64,000 nucleotides of DNA from the NCBI GenBank assembly GCA_022791255.1, contig JAAVYR010000018.1, forward strand, positions 62,001 through 126,000. The letters are read 5' to 3'. Positions 8,565-17,944 of the stretch are shown here, piece by piece; position 1 is the stretch's first letter, and every line of letters begins with the position of its first letter. The notes beneath the pieces were generated by a model. It had not been told where the DNA came from and searched no databases. It saw only the letters and a list, made by a program, of their open reading frames with translations. This DNA comes from Peptococcaceae bacterium (GTDB taxonomy: Bacteria > Bacillota > Dehalobacteriia > UBA4068 > JAAVYR01). A program made the position numbers and the translations under genes.

Positions 8565-10328
8565 TGGTGTTTCTGGCGTAATATAAAGGGTTTTCTGATT
8601 AGTGAAGATGACTTTGCCGGGTTTTGCACCACTAGGTTTCTTTACATATTGGACGAGCGTGTAATCCACGGGTACTTGGCTGGAGCTGCGTGCTTTGCTG
8701 TAATAAGCGGCAAGACCAGCGGCAAAGAGTAGAGTATCTTCGGGGATTTCCTGCCTATGGTCAGGGTTGCGGATGATGACATGGCTGCCGGGAATATCTT
8801 TTGTATGGAGCCAAATATCGTCTTTTCGCGCGATTTTCAAGGTTAGCTGGTCATTTTGCTTATTATTGCGGCCGACCAGTATTTCAAAACCCGCAGAGGA
8901 GAGAAAGCGGCGTGGGGGTAAGCTGTCATCTTGTTTTTTATTTGCTTGCTTAAGCTTACTATTTTTTGTTTTTAAATAGTTTTCTTGTTGTAATTCTTCT
9001 TTGACGGCGGCGATTTCCGTTAGAGTTTCGCATTGCTCTAACATGGCATAGACGCTGTTTAAATAATCCAGCTCTCCTTGATTTTGGCTTACTTGTTGTT
9101 CCAGTTGTTGCTGGGAGATTTTTGCTTTATTATATTTTTTGAAATAATAACGGCTATTTTCTGCTGGTGTTAAATCTGGTTGCAAGGCAATGGTTACCTG
9201 TTCGTTTTCTCGATAAAAGCTGGGCAGGATAATTTCCGTCATGCCTTTTTCTATTTGATAGATATAGGCAGTAATCAGCTCGCCTTTTTCCTTGTATAAT
9301 TCACCAGCATAAGCGTCTGTTAAATCTGCTTGTTGGATTTGCAGCTTTTTTTCTACCCGTGCGATGTGGCTGCTAATGATTTTTAATAGTTCTCGTTTAC
9401 GACCAGAAAGGACATCTGTCTGTTCTTTTTCAGAAAAAAAATCATCTAATAATTTGTTGATATCAGTTGTTTTTTCTATGGTGTAGTTATGACTATCCGA
9501 TGAAATATTCAAATGGTAAACAGTATAGTCCCGGCTGCCTTTTGCATTGTCATGAACGAAAATGGGAACAAGGGTATTCTGGCTTTTTGCGGTAGATAGC
9601 TGGACAAGCTCTTGCCAAATTTTTCCATACTCATAAGTGCCCATTTCATCAATGGAGAGGTCCTCAGAAAGATTACATTGGTCTAGGATGAGCTTTGCTG
9701 AGAGGGGGGAGATGCCGGCAATAGATTGATAAAGAATTTTATAAATAGGCATTTCCATGTCTTGTGCTAGGCAAAGCTGTTGGAAGTCCTCTTCTCTGAG
9801 GGTAGATATGGGGATCTTATTTTGTTGGGGCGGTAAGGTATAGGCTAACCCAGGTAAAATCTCTCTTAGTCGTGAGGTTTGATGAGAAACCCGTTTTAAA
9901 CTATCAATAATTAGTTTGGTGGAAAGATTTACCAAGATGAGATTACTGTGTTTACCCATGATTTCCAGATAAAGAGCCAACTGCAGCGGGTCGCCTATCT
10001 CACTGGTGGCGGCAAAGGTGATTTCCACCAACCGGTCTGTTCCTATTTGCCGGAAGCTTTTAATGCGGCTGCCTTCTAGATATTTCCGCAGCAGCATGCA
10101 AAACATTGCCGGGTGAGGTGGGTTTTCGTAGGTTGTGCTGGTAAGGTGAAGCCGACAGCTTTGCGGGTGGCAAGATAACAAAAGTTGTTGTTTGCCGCCT
10201 GTTGGATGATGTAGCTTTAAGAGGATGGTATGCCTATCTGGTTGAAATACCTTCATCACTCTTGCTTCTGTCAATGTTTGATTTAAGTTTGCAGCTATCT
10301 TTGCCGTTACCAGACTGTCAAAAGCCAT
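8547..10328 (-). CDS. rqcH: Rqc2/RqcH-type NFACT protein, ribosome quality control
   Basis: The 593-residue protein has the NFACT-N fold at its start (MAFDSLVTAKI), helix-hairpin-helix and coiled-coil regions in the middle (about 330-480), and the NFACT-R/DUF814 domain at the C-terminus with DDIWLHTKDIPGSHVIIR. In B. subtilis RqcH binds stalled 50S-peptidyl-tRNA complexes and adds alanine tails. Older annotations call it fibronectin-binding protein. GGAGGTGG sits before the ATG at 10328. The more upstream TTG at 10346 would be translated through the ribosome site and is unlikely. Confidence 0.93.
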   Translation of the reverse strand: MAFDSLVTAKIAANLNQTLTEARVMKVFQPDRHTILLKLHHPTGGKQQLLLSCHPQSCRLHLTSTTYENPPHPAMFCMLLRKYLEGSRIKSFRQIGTDRLVEITFAATSEIGDPLQLALYLEIMGKHSNLILVNLSTKLIIDSLKRVSHQTSRLREILPGLAYTLPPQQNKIPISTLREEDFQQLCLAQDMEMPIYKILYQSIAGISPLSAKLILDQCNLSEDLSIDEMGTYEYGKIWQELVQLSTAKSQNTLVPIFVHDNAKGSRDYTVYHLNISSDSHNYTIEKTTDINKLLDDFFSEKEQTDVLSGRKRELLKIISSHIARVEKKLQIQQADLTDAYAGELYKEKGELITAYIYQIEKGMTEIILPSFYRENEQVTIALQPDLTPAENSRYYFKKYNKAKISQQQLEQQVSQNQGELDYLNSVYAMLEQCETLTEIAAVKEELQQENYLKTKNSKLKQANKKQDDSLPPRRFLSSAGFEILVGRNNKQNDQLTLKIARKDDIWLHTKDIPGSHVIIRNPDHRQEIPEDTLLFAAGLAAYYSKARSSSQVPVDYTLVQYVKKPSGAKPGKVIFTNQKTLYITPETPKADQE

Positions 10329-10556
10329 GTGTTTTGCCACCTCCAAGAATATTGGTTGTTATTTCGTATTGTTTTTAAGTATAGCATATTTTAAGGATAA
10401 AATAAAACTTTTCATACCATATCATTGGTTTTAATGGATTAGCAAAAAAGATTATTTCTTTGGTGTAAGCAGGATTTTTGGGGGAATAAGCGAATTTTTG
10501 AGTACAAATATAAATCACAAGACTTTTCCAGGAAATTCGGAAAGGAGGTTTTATGG

Positions 10557-11462
10557 TTGGTTTGTAGTATGACGGGTTTCGGCAGCGGGGAGTGCAGCTT
10601 TGATTGTGGGAAAATCACCGTAGAAATCAAAGGGGTAAACCATCGTTTTTTGGAAATAACTTCTCATATGCCTCGTGTGTTGCAGTCTTTGGAAGAACCT
10701 TTAAAAAGTATGCTTCGGGAAAAAATAAAACGGGGGAAAATTGATGTTTTTATCACATTTGCAGAAAAATGTGCTGGTAACCCCATAATTAAGGTTGACA
10801 AAGACCTTGGTTTGTCGTATTATAATTCACTGGTAGCACTTGCTGAAGTTTGCGGTCTGACGCCGCCTGAGGATATTCAGCAGGTGGCTTCTTTTCCTGG
10901 TGTGATTTGTGAGGAAAAATCGCAATGGGATTTTGATGTTCTTTGGCAGGCCGGGTTGCTTCCTGCTCTAACAGACGCTGTTTCTGCTATGATGCAAATG
11001 CGCAGCGCAGAGGGCGCCCATTTAGCAGCAGATATTAGACAAAAATTGGTAGAAATTTCTAACGCGGTGGAAAGAATTGAAGCAGAAGCACCAGGTGTTG
11101 TAAGCGATTATCAGGCACGACTCAAAGAGCGTATCACCACTATGTTGGAACAAGCAGGGGCGGGTCTCGTAGGATTAGATGATGCACGGCTTGCTGCAGA
11201 AGTGGCTATTTTTGCAGATAAATGTGCTATTGATGAGGAGCTAACGAGACTGCATAGTCATATTAAGCAGTTTGACCAGACCCTTGCCGCCGGAAAGAAT
11301 GGCGAAGCCATTGGGCGTAAGCTGGACTTTATCCTACAGGAAATGAATAGGGAAACAAATACTATCGGTTCCAAAACGAATTCTCTTGTCATTAGCGAAT
11401 TGGTTATTGAAATAAAAAGTGAATTAGAAAAAGTAAGGGAACAAATACAAAATATTGAATGA
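10557..11462 (+). CDS. yicC: YicC-family endoribonuclease
   Basis: The protein has 301 residues and begins MVCSMTGFGSGE, the family signature. DUF1732 is at the C-terminus (GRKLDFILQEMNRETNTIGSK). YicC homologues are RNases linked to small-RNA decay and stationary-phase survival. The start is a TTG at 10557, eight bases after AGGAGG. The first ATG downstream (10569) is 20 bases from that site. It heads the yicC-IHF-remA-gmk-rpoZ-coaBC run. Confidence 0.92.
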   Translation: MVCSMTGFGSGECSFDCGKITVEIKGVNHRFLEITSHMPRVLQSLEEPLKSMLREKIKRGKIDVFITFAEKCAGNPIIKVDKDLGLSYYNSLVALAEVCGLTPPEDIQQVASFPGVICEEKSQWDFDVLWQAGLLPALTDAVSAMMQMRSAEGAHLAADIRQKLVEISNAVERIEAEAPGVVSDYQARLKERITTMLEQAGAGLVGLDDARLAAEVAIFADKCAIDEELTRLHSHIKQFDQTLAAGKNGEAIGRKLDFILQEMNRETNTIGSKTNSLVISELVIEIKSELEKVREQIQNIE

Positions 11463-11483
11463 TTGATTAGGGGGACTAACAAA

Positions 11484-11792
11484 ATGGCAATTCCAAAATT
11501 AACAGCAGACGAAAGAGCAAAAGCATTACAGAAAGCACAACAAATTCGCAGCCAAAGAATGGAAGCAAGAAAAGCTTTGAAGGCTGGGAAATTAACTTTA
11601 AAAGAAGTATTAGACAGCACTGATAACGAAGTATATGCAAAAATGAGAGTGAAATACTTATTAGAGTCTTTACCACAAGTAGGGAAAATCACCACACAAA
11701 AAATCATGGAAGAAATTGGCATTGATGAAGCTCGCCGGGTACAAGGCTTAGGTAAACGCCAAGTTGCACAATTATTAGAAAAATTATCTTAA
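11484..11792 (+). CDS. Integration host factor of the mycobacterial (mIHF) type
   Basis: The 102-residue basic protein matches the mIHF family. It has an N-terminal helix rich in Ala/Arg/Lys (LTADERAKALQKAQ) and a C-terminal helix-two-turn-helix DNA-binding part (LPQVGKITTQKIMEEIGI, then RRVQGLGKRQVAQLLEKL). This family is unrelated to the HU/IHF fold and was first known from actinobacteria. It is also seen in some Clostridia beside gmk. The ATG at 11484 follows AGGGGG. It is probably a nucleoid-associated protein co-transcribed with yicC and remA. Confidence 0.85.
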   Translation: MAIPKLTADERAKALQKAQQIRSQRMEARKALKAGKLTLKEVLDSTDNEVYAKMRVKYLLESLPQVGKITTQKIMEEIGIDEARRVQGLGKRQVAQLLEKLS

Positions 11793-11831
11793 TCGTTTAA
11801 TCAGAAAAAGACATAGGAGTGTAGCGTGCTT

Positions 11832-12131
11832 ATGATGAATAAATTGATAAATATTGGGTTTGGGAATATTGTTTCTGCCAACAGAGTGATTGCCATCATA
11901 AGTCCGGAATCCTCTCCTATCAAAAGAATGATACAGGAAGCCAGGGAAAAGGGGTTCTTAATTGACGCTACCTATGGCAGAAGAACGCGTGCTGTGCTTG
12001 TGACAGATAGCGGTCATGTAGTGCTTTCTCCTGTACAGCCTGAGACCATTGCTCATCGGTTTATTGATGTAAATAAATCAGATACTTGTATGTGTGAGGA
12101 AGGACGGCCTAATGGCGATATAGGAGAATAA
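11832..12131 (+). CDS. remA: RemA/YlzA (DUF370) DNA-binding regulator
   Basis: The protein is about 99 residues long. It carries the strongly conserved [19 protein letters not shown] and [20 protein letters not shown] blocks. In B. subtilis RemA forms rings that bind DNA and activates biofilm matrix and osmoprotection genes. The start is uncertain: ATG at 11832, ATG at 11835 or GTG at 11826 all follow AGGAG (11815-11819). It lies directly before gmk, the usual arrangement. Confidence 0.92.
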   Translation: MMNKLINIGFGNIVSANRVIAIISPESSPIKRMIQEAREKGFLIDATYGRRTRAVLVTDSGHVVLSPVQPETIAHRFIDVNKSDTCMCEEGRPNGDIGE

Positions 12132-12132
12132 T

Positions 12133-12708
12133 ATGGATAAAGGATTATTAGTAGTCGTCTCCGGTCCTTCTGGTGTGGGCAAAGGTACCATCTGCAATGC
12201 TTTAAGAGAAAAATATCCAGAGCTGGTCTATTCTGTATCTGCTACAACTCGTCCCATGCGGGAAGGGGAAGTAGAAGGTGTTAACTATTTCTTTCTTAGC
12301 AAAGAGGATTTTCTGGCTAAGATTGAGGCAGGCGCTTTCTTAGAATGGGCGGAAGTCTATGGCAATTTTTATGGTACACCGAAGTGGATTATAGATGCAC
12401 AATTGGCTGCTGGCAATCATGTGCTGTTAGAAATTGATATGCAAGGAGCTGTTCAGGTAAAAAAGGCTTATCCTGAAAGCGTGTTGGTATTTATCCTGCC
12501 GCCTTCTGAAGAGGAATTAGCAAAGCGGCTATCTGGACGGGGCACCGACTCTGCAGATGTAATCGCAAAAAGACTTGCCTGCTGGCAGCAGGAAAAGGAA
12601 ATGCTGAAACATTATGATTATGCTGTGGTAAACGATACCGTATCGCAAGCGGTGGAAAGGGTATCCCATATTATCACTGCAGAAGAATGTAGTGTAGAAC
12701 GAATGTAA
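12133..12708 (+). CDS. gmk: Guanylate kinase
   Basis: The 191-residue enzyme phosphorylates GMP to GDP. The P-loop is SGPSGVGKGT (residues 9-18). The GMP-binding part is SATTRPMREGEVEGVNYFF, and the lid region contains RLSGRGTD. Its length is typical. It starts one base after the remA stop codon, so the two are translationally close. Confidence 0.96.
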   Translation: MDKGLLVVVSGPSGVGKGTICNALREKYPELVYSVSATTRPMREGEVEGVNYFFLSKEDFLAKIEAGAFLEWAEVYGNFYGTPKWIIDAQLAAGNHVLLEIDMQGAVQVKKAYPESVLVFILPPSEEELAKRLSGRGTDSADVIAKRLACWQQEKEMLKHYDYAVVNDTVSQAVERVSHIITAEECSVERM

Positions 12709-12728
12709 GGCTAAAAGGAGTGATTATC

Positions 12729-12935
12729 TTGAATAAACCTTTGCTGGATACATTATTACCAAAAGTGGATGCAAAGTACACCTTAATTACCATTGCGGCA
12801 AAAAGAGCAAGACAGATTACAGATGAACAATCTGAAGATTTAAAGTCCGGGAAAATTAATCCGGTATCTCTTGCCCTCCATGAAATTGCTGATGGAGAAA
12901 TTACCTGGGAAAGAAAAGGGTCCGGTATCAAATAA
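12729..12935 (+). CDS. rpoZ: RNA polymerase omega subunit
   Basis: The 68-residue protein has the omega signature AKYTLITIAAKRARQI and helps assemble RNA polymerase. The best start is TTG at 12729, nine bases after AGGAG. The GTG at 12720 immediately follows the ribosome site and is too close. It is followed by coaBC after 13 bases. Confidence 0.92.
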   Translation: MNKPLLDTLLPKVDAKYTLITIAAKRARQITDEQSEDLKSGKINPVSLALHEIADGEITWERKGSGIK

Positions 12936-12948
12936 GGAGTCCTGTTCC

Positions 12949-14193
12949 ATGAAAGAAAAAACAGATAATGTAACAACAGAAGTAAAGATGCCATTGGCAG
13001 ATAAAAAGATTACCGTCGGTATTGCCGGCGGTATTGCTGCATATAAAGCGGCAGATTTTGTAAGCTTTCTGCACCAGCAGGGGGCAGAAGTGCAGGTGAT
13101 AATGACAGCAGGCGCTCAAGAGTTTGTGAGTCCATTGCTGCTTCATGCGCTATCCGGCCAGGTTGTGATTACAGATATGTTTGCCAATGATGCAAGTCTC
13201 CATATTCCGCATATTTCTGGGGTAGATGGAGCAGACCTCTTTATCATCGCACCGGCTACTGCTAATATGATGGCGAAAGCTGCCCACGGTATTGCAGATG
13301 ATGTGTTATCGGCTGCAATCCTTGCAGCTACTTGTCCTATCCTCTTTGTGCCGGCTATGAATATGCATATGTATGAAAATATAGCTACCCAAGAGAATAT
13401 GGCTATCTTGCGGCAGCGAGGATATCATGTGTTAGAAGCGGCAGAAGGGCGAATGGCCTGCGGCACGGTGGGCAAAGGACGCTTTCCGGAAAGTAGTATC
13501 CTAAGAGAGGCTGTTTCTGCAATCCTTTTTCCTCGGCAGGATTTAGCGGGGAAAAAGGTGCTGATTACGGCAGGCCCTACTAGAGAACATATCGACCCGG
13601 TGCGATATATTTCTAACCACTCCAGTGGTAAAATGGGCTATGCATTGGCTGCTGCTGCAAGAAGCAGGGGGGCGGAAGTAACATTAGTCAGCGGGCCGGT
13701 GACTTTGCCGGCGCCGCAAGGTGTTGCGGTGGTGCCGGTTATCACGGCAGAGGAAATGTATCAGGCAGTGCTGTCTCGATATGAGGAAATGGATATTGTC
13801 ATTGGAGCTGCGGCCGTAGCGGACTATCGGGCCCAGTCTATGGCTGAGCAAAAAATAAAAAAACAAGATGCTGCAAAAAATAGCCTCCAGCTAAATCTGG
13901 TGGCAAATCCAGATATTTTGCAGACGTTGGGGGAAGCAAAAACACGACAATATTTAGTGGGCTTTGCTGCGGAAACTGAAAATCTTTTAGCCAATGCCAG
14001 AAGAAAGTTAGTGGATAAAAAGGCTGATATGATTGTAGCCAATGATGTATCTCAGCCGGGGATTGGTTTTTATAGTGATGCGAATGCTGTTACCTTGGTA
14101 ACACAGACAGAGGAAATAGGTTTGCCTGCTATGGAAAAACAAGTGCTGGCAGAGAAAATCTGGGATGCAATTCTTGCGAAACTAGATAAATAA
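12949..14193 (+). CDS. coaBC: Bifunctional phosphopantothenoylcysteine decarboxylase/synthetase
   Basis: The 414-residue protein makes 4'-phosphopantetheine for coenzyme A. The N-terminal flavoprotein domain (VGIAGGIAAYKAADF) carries the decarboxylase PAMNMHMYEN motif and the substrate lid ACGTVGKGR. The C-terminal CoaB part begins at VLITAGPTREHIDPVRYISN and contains the K-rich loop AEQKIKKQD. AAGGAG precedes the ATG at 12949. An A-plus-T-rich terminator hairpin follows. Confidence 0.95.
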   Translation: MKEKTDNVTTEVKMPLADKKITVGIAGGIAAYKAADFVSFLHQQGAEVQVIMTAGAQEFVSPLLLHALSGQVVITDMFANDASLHIPHISGVDGADLFIIAPATANMMAKAAHGIADDVLSAAILAATCPILFVPAMNMHMYENIATQENMAILRQRGYHVLEAAEGRMACGTVGKGRFPESSILREAVSAILFPRQDLAGKKVLITAGPTREHIDPVRYISNHSSGKMGYALAAAARSRGAEVTLVSGPVTLPAPQGVAVVPVITAEEMYQAVLSRYEEMDIVIGAAAVADYRAQSMAEQKIKKQDAAKNSLQLNLVANPDILQTLGEAKTRQYLVGFAAETENLLANARRKLVDKKADMIVANDVSQPGIGFYSDANAVTLVTQTEEIGLPAMEKQVLAEKIWDAILAKLDK

Positions 14194-14199
14194 CCAGAA

Positions 14200-14236
14200 A
14201 AAGAGCAAATAAAATTATTTGCTCTTTTTCTTTTTT
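14200..14236 (+). terminator. Terminator after coaBC
   Basis: AAAGAGCAAAT pairs with ATTTGCTCTTT, followed by a T-rich tract. Confidence 0.85.
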
Positions 14237-14314
14237 CTGCTTACAGAAGGGCAAAAGTGTGGTAAAATAACGGTAATCTGAGAGGCTAGTGGCCGGAAAA
14301 GAGAGGATGAAGAA

Positions 14315-15409
14315 ATGATGCAGGATGTATGTGTTGTAGATACGACTTATCATAAGGTCATGCGCGAGTTGAGGCAGGCGGGGTTAGATGGTATTCTTCT
14401 TTCAGACTTAGCAAATATAGGCTTTGTTTCGGGCTTTTTTACAGAGGACTCGTTTATTCTTATTTCTGGGCAGGGGAAGGTTTTTATTACGGATAGCCGC
14501 TATTATGAAGTAATCGAAAAAAAATGTCCTGGTTGGCAGGTTGTATGTGTTTCCACGCAAAAGCATTTAAAGGATTATGTAGCAGAATATTGTAAGACAT
14601 GGAATATTAAAACATTAGGCTTTGAGGAGGATAAGATTACCCAAGGTCTCTTTGCTGAGTTGGCTGACCATTTGTCAGGTGTGGATATGAAGCCGGTGGG
14701 AACCATCGTAAAACATCTGCGGATGGTAAAACGGCCTTATGAGTTAGACTGTATTCGTCGGGCAGCGAGGGCTGCAGATGATGCGTTTCTGCATGTATTA
14801 AAGCTGATGAAACCAGGTGTGCGAGAATATGAAATCGCAGCGGAAATCCAGTATCAGCTAAAGAAAGCAGGGATGGATGGGGAAAGCTTTCCTTCCATAG
14901 TAGCAGCAGGTGCTCATTCTTCTCGGCCTCATGCGGTGCCTGGTGAGTATAAAATGCAGGCAGGGGATTTTGTTACCATTGATATGGGGGCCAAATATCG
15001 TGGTTATTGCTCTGATATGACCCGAACGGTGGTCATCGGCACGGCAGACGCTAAACAAAAAGAAGTTTATGATGTGGTATTAACAGCGCAGAAGAAGGCT
15101 GTAGCTGCTGTAAAACCCGGCTTGCGTTGTTGTGATTTAGACCAGATAGCCAGAGATAGTATTGGGGCCCGTGGTTATGGAGAAAATTTCTTGCATAGCC
15201 TAGGTCATGGCGTGGGTCTGGATATCCACGAGCTGCCGACAGTCAGCAAAAATTGTGATATTGCCTTAGAGCCGGGAATGGTCATAACCATCGAGCCTGG
15301 CGTTTATCTGCCTGGTTGGGGTGGGGTGCGTATCGAGGATACGGTCATCGTGACAGAAGACGGCTGCGAAATCATTACAAAAATCCCCAAATATTTAGTA
15401 GAATTATAG
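14315..15409 (+). CDS. Xaa-Pro peptidase (M24 family)
   Basis: The 364-residue protein has a creatinase-type N-domain and a C-terminal pita-bread metallopeptidase domain. The two-metal ligands are visible in DMGAKYRGYCSDMTRT (two Asp), HSLGHGVGLDIHE (His), EPGVYLP (Glu) and GGVRIEDT (Glu). It is expected to remove N-terminal residues before proline from peptides in the cytosol. The family often stands beside efp, but efp is not next to it here. The small DUF6440-like gene follows 18 bases on. Confidence 0.92.
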   Translation: MMQDVCVVDTTYHKVMRELRQAGLDGILLSDLANIGFVSGFFTEDSFILISGQGKVFITDSRYYEVIEKKCPGWQVVCVSTQKHLKDYVAEYCKTWNIKTLGFEEDKITQGLFAELADHLSGVDMKPVGTIVKHLRMVKRPYELDCIRRAARAADDAFLHVLKLMKPGVREYEIAAEIQYQLKKAGMDGESFPSIVAAGAHSSRPHAVPGEYKMQAGDFVTIDMGAKYRGYCSDMTRTVVIGTADAKQKEVYDVVLTAQKKAVAAVKPGLRCCDLDQIARDSIGARGYGENFLHSLGHGVGLDIHELPTVSKNCDIALEPGMVITIEPGVYLPGWGGVRIEDTVIVTEDGCEIITKIPKYLVEL

Positions 15410-15427
15410 ATAGAGGTGTTAGCGGTT

Positions 15428-15598
15428 ATGAGTGAAAAAAGATTTATCGTCAAGGAAAAGCAAAGTCTTGACGGCGGTAAAATGATGGTTTTGGTGGATA
15501 AAGAGACCGGCGTTCATTATCTTTCCTTTATAAATGGGTTTGGTCCTAGCCTTACACCGTTATTGAATGAAAACGGACAGGTGATGATAGAAAAATAA
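15428..15598 (+). CDS. Small DUF6440-like protein
   Basis: The 56-residue protein resembles DUF6440 in its core: DKETGVHYLSFINGFG followed by SLTPLLNENGQ. No signal peptide or membrane segment is seen. The ATG at 15428 follows GAGGTG. Its function is unknown. A strong terminator closes the unit with the peptidase. Confidence 0.7.
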   Translation: MSEKRFIVKEKQSLDGGKMMVLVDKETGVHYLSFINGFGPSLTPLLNENGQVMIEK

Positions 15599-15620
15599 AT
15601 TGCCAAAAATAGCAAATAAA

Positions 15621-15656
15621 AAGAGGAAGTATCGTTTTAGATACTTCCTCTTTTCT
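15621..15656 (+). terminator. Terminator after the DUF6440-like gene
   Basis: AAGAGGAAGTATC (15621-15633) pairs with GATACTTCCTCTT (15640-15652). Confidence 0.9.
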
Positions 15657-15723
15657 TGGTTTCTCGGTATATTTTCTCCCTTCTTTATCCAAAATAAAAT
15701 GAGAAGAGGAAAGGGTGAGAAAG

Positions 15724-17406
15724 ATGAAAGAAAAACGGATTTTTAACTGTTCTTTGCTGTTTACCGCAGCGTTACTTACCATCATGGGGCAGTTGGCTTA
15801 TTTGCAATTAGTGCAGGGAGAGACGCTTGCCTCCCGTGCCCAAGCCCAACATATGAAGTGGATTTCTCTGTATCAAGAGGAACGAGGCGATATTTTAGAT
15901 TGTTTTGGTCGGTCGCTTACCGGAGAGCAGCAGCCTTCTTTGGTTATCTTTCCGTCTTTATGGGAAAAGGAAAGCGAAACTTTGGCTTTATCCTTTCTGG
16001 CGCAGTTAACGGGAGTAGATAAAGAAACCTTAACAAAGAAAATCTGGTATCCAAACGGAGCTGCCAGAGAGCCTTTTGTCCTAAAAACTGCACTGTCTTC
16101 TGCCGAGGCAGAGGCGGTGGTAAAGCATAACTTCCCAGGAGTTTATTCCTTGTCGCTAGTGAGCCGTTACCGGCAAACGGCAATCGCAAATCATGTGATT
16201 GGTTTTGTAGGAAAACCAGATGAGACAGAGTCAAATCTCTTTCTCAAGCAAGGTGAACCCGTCCCGAAATCAGTGGGAAAAGCTGGTATAGAGAAAATCT
16301 ATGACGCCGTGTTACAAGGGCGTCCCTCTCCTCGTTTGGCTATTACCATTGATGATAAAGGCAGACGGCTAACAGGCATTAATTGGCAAATCATTCCTAC
16401 GAAAGAACGAGATGAAAGCGCTAATGTTCGCTTAACCATCAATGGCGATTATCAGCAAATCGCCGAAGAAGCTTTGGGTAGTCAAGAGGGGGCGGTGGTC
16501 ATCTTAAATGTGCAGAATGGCGATATTCTTGCTGCGGCAAGCAGCCCCAAATATGACCCTCACATGGAAGACCCGCCTCTTTCGTCCAATGCCTATGTGA
16601 ATAAAGCCTTTAGCTATTATCCGCCAGCGTCTATTTTTAAGCTGGTATTAGCGACAGCTGCCCTAGAAGAGGGCATTGATTTACCAACGGATTTTGATTG
16701 CCCGGGGTACTATGATATGGCAGATGGTCGTCGAGTGAAGTGTTGGTATGAAGAAGGACATGGGAAAGAGGACTTGCAGGCGGCTATTATGAATTCCTGT
16801 AATCCATATTTTGTACACTTAGGTGGGATGATTGGCGGTGATAAGATAAAGGAATATGCTGAAAAGTTTGGTCTAAGCAAGCAGGAAATTATCGGCTATC
16901 CTTTGTCTCCAGAGCAAACCATAGATTTTAACTCTTATGTGGCAGGAGATGTGGCAAATGTATCTATTGGGGAAAATGGTGTGCGGCTTTCCCCGGTGAT
17001 GATGGCCCAGATGATGGCTGCCATTGCTAATGGCGGTACCCAGGTTGTACCTCGTATCGTACAATCTGTCGAGAGGTTGGACGGTACCGTGCAGGAGAAT
17101 TTTCCTAGTCAGACGGGAATGCGGGTAATGTCTAGCGCCACTGCTGAAAAATTACAAGCGTATTTGGTGGCTACGGTGGATCAGGGTACAGCAAAGCGTA
17201 TTAATCAGGTAGCCGGCGGTGCCGGCGGTAAGACTGGTACTAGCCAATATCAGGGCGTTTGGTTTGCGGGCTTTAGCCCTGCTGCTGCACCTCAATGGGC
17301 CATTGCTGTTTATATCTCTCATGGTGATGCCGGTGGTAAAGAGCCGGCTTTGGTCTACGAGCAAATCGTTAATCGCCTTTATCAGTTAGAAGGCTTAGAC
17401 CTATAA
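15724..17406 (+). CDS. Penicillin-binding protein, class B transpeptidase
   Basis: The 560-residue protein has a single N-terminal membrane anchor (residues about 8-27), a PBP dimerization domain, and a transpeptidase domain with SIFK (SxxK nucleophile), SCN (SxN) and KTGT motifs. The active-site context is PPASIFK instead of the usual PPGSTFK. It cross-links peptidoglycan outside the membrane. It lies directly before the sigK N-terminal half, so a role in spore cortex or germ-cell wall (as SpoVD) is possible but unproven. The ATG at 15724 follows GGAAAGGG. Confidence 0.9.
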   Translation: MKEKRIFNCSLLFTAALLTIMGQLAYLQLVQGETLASRAQAQHMKWISLYQEERGDILDCFGRSLTGEQQPSLVIFPSLWEKESETLALSFLAQLTGVDKETLTKKIWYPNGAAREPFVLKTALSSAEAEAVVKHNFPGVYSLSLVSRYRQTAIANHVIGFVGKPDETESNLFLKQGEPVPKSVGKAGIEKIYDAVLQGRPSPRLAITIDDKGRRLTGINWQIIPTKERDESANVRLTINGDYQQIAEEALGSQEGAVVILNVQNGDILAAASSPKYDPHMEDPPLSSNAYVNKAFSYYPPASIFKLVLATAALEEGIDLPTDFDCPGYYDMADGRRVKCWYEEGHGKEDLQAAIMNSCNPYFVHLGGMIGGDKIKEYAEKFGLSKQEIIGYPLSPEQTIDFNSYVAGDVANVSIGENGVRLSPVMMAQMMAAIANGGTQVVPRIVQSVERLDGTVQENFPSQTGMRVMSSATAEKLQAYLVATVDQGTAKRINQVAGGAGGKTGTSQYQGVWFAGFSPAAAPQWAIAVYISHGDAGGKEPALVYEQIVNRLYQLEGLDL

Positions 17407-17912
17407 ATTTTTTGAAAAAATCATAAGTTGTCAGCGGTACCTTGCCGAGCTGTGCTGCATAGGATAAAACATCTAGCCAGATGAAAGTCTATCATGACGA
17501 TATCTGGGTAAAAGAAAACCGGAGGTGTACCATGGTAGGATGCAGGGTAATGGCAAGGATTGGTGTGGGAAATTGGTTGTTTGCTGCCTTAGGAAAGGGT
17601 TGGCAGGAGCGGCATAGATTGACTGGTTTTCATCGTTTTGTCGGCTATATCAGCAACCATATTTTCCCGAAACCGCTGACAGAGGCAGAAGAGAAGGATT
17701 GTTTGCAAAAATTTGCTGCCGGCGATGAAGAAGCGCGGAATATTCTCATCGAACATAATTTGCGGCTGGTGGCTCACATCTGCAAGAAGTTTGAAAGTAC
17801 AGGACTAGATAAGGATGACTTGATTTCTATTGGTACCATTGGCCTCATCAAAGGTATCAATACCTTCCAGGCTGATAAAGGCACGCGTCTTGCTACCTAT
17901 GCGGCAAGATGT

Positions 17913-17944
17913 ATTGAAAAACCAATCCTACGCTCATGGAAACA
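17913..17944 (+). mobile_element. attL-like site at the sigK break
   Basis: The sigK sequence runs ATTGA, then the shared core AAA (17918-17920), then an arm CAATCCTACG...CTCATGGAAACA ending at 17944. The core ATTG-N-AAA is shared with the second sigK half (24142-24135, minus strand). The arm is an imperfect match to the arm at 24139-24160. I infer that this is a B-arm/P-arm hybrid site for the neighbouring serine recombinase. Confidence 0.8.

Noticed and set aside
17407-17531. Sigma-E promoter before the sigK N-terminal half.
   Set aside because: TCATAAG and CATAGGAT are present, but about 29 bases apart, far from the 13-15 expected.
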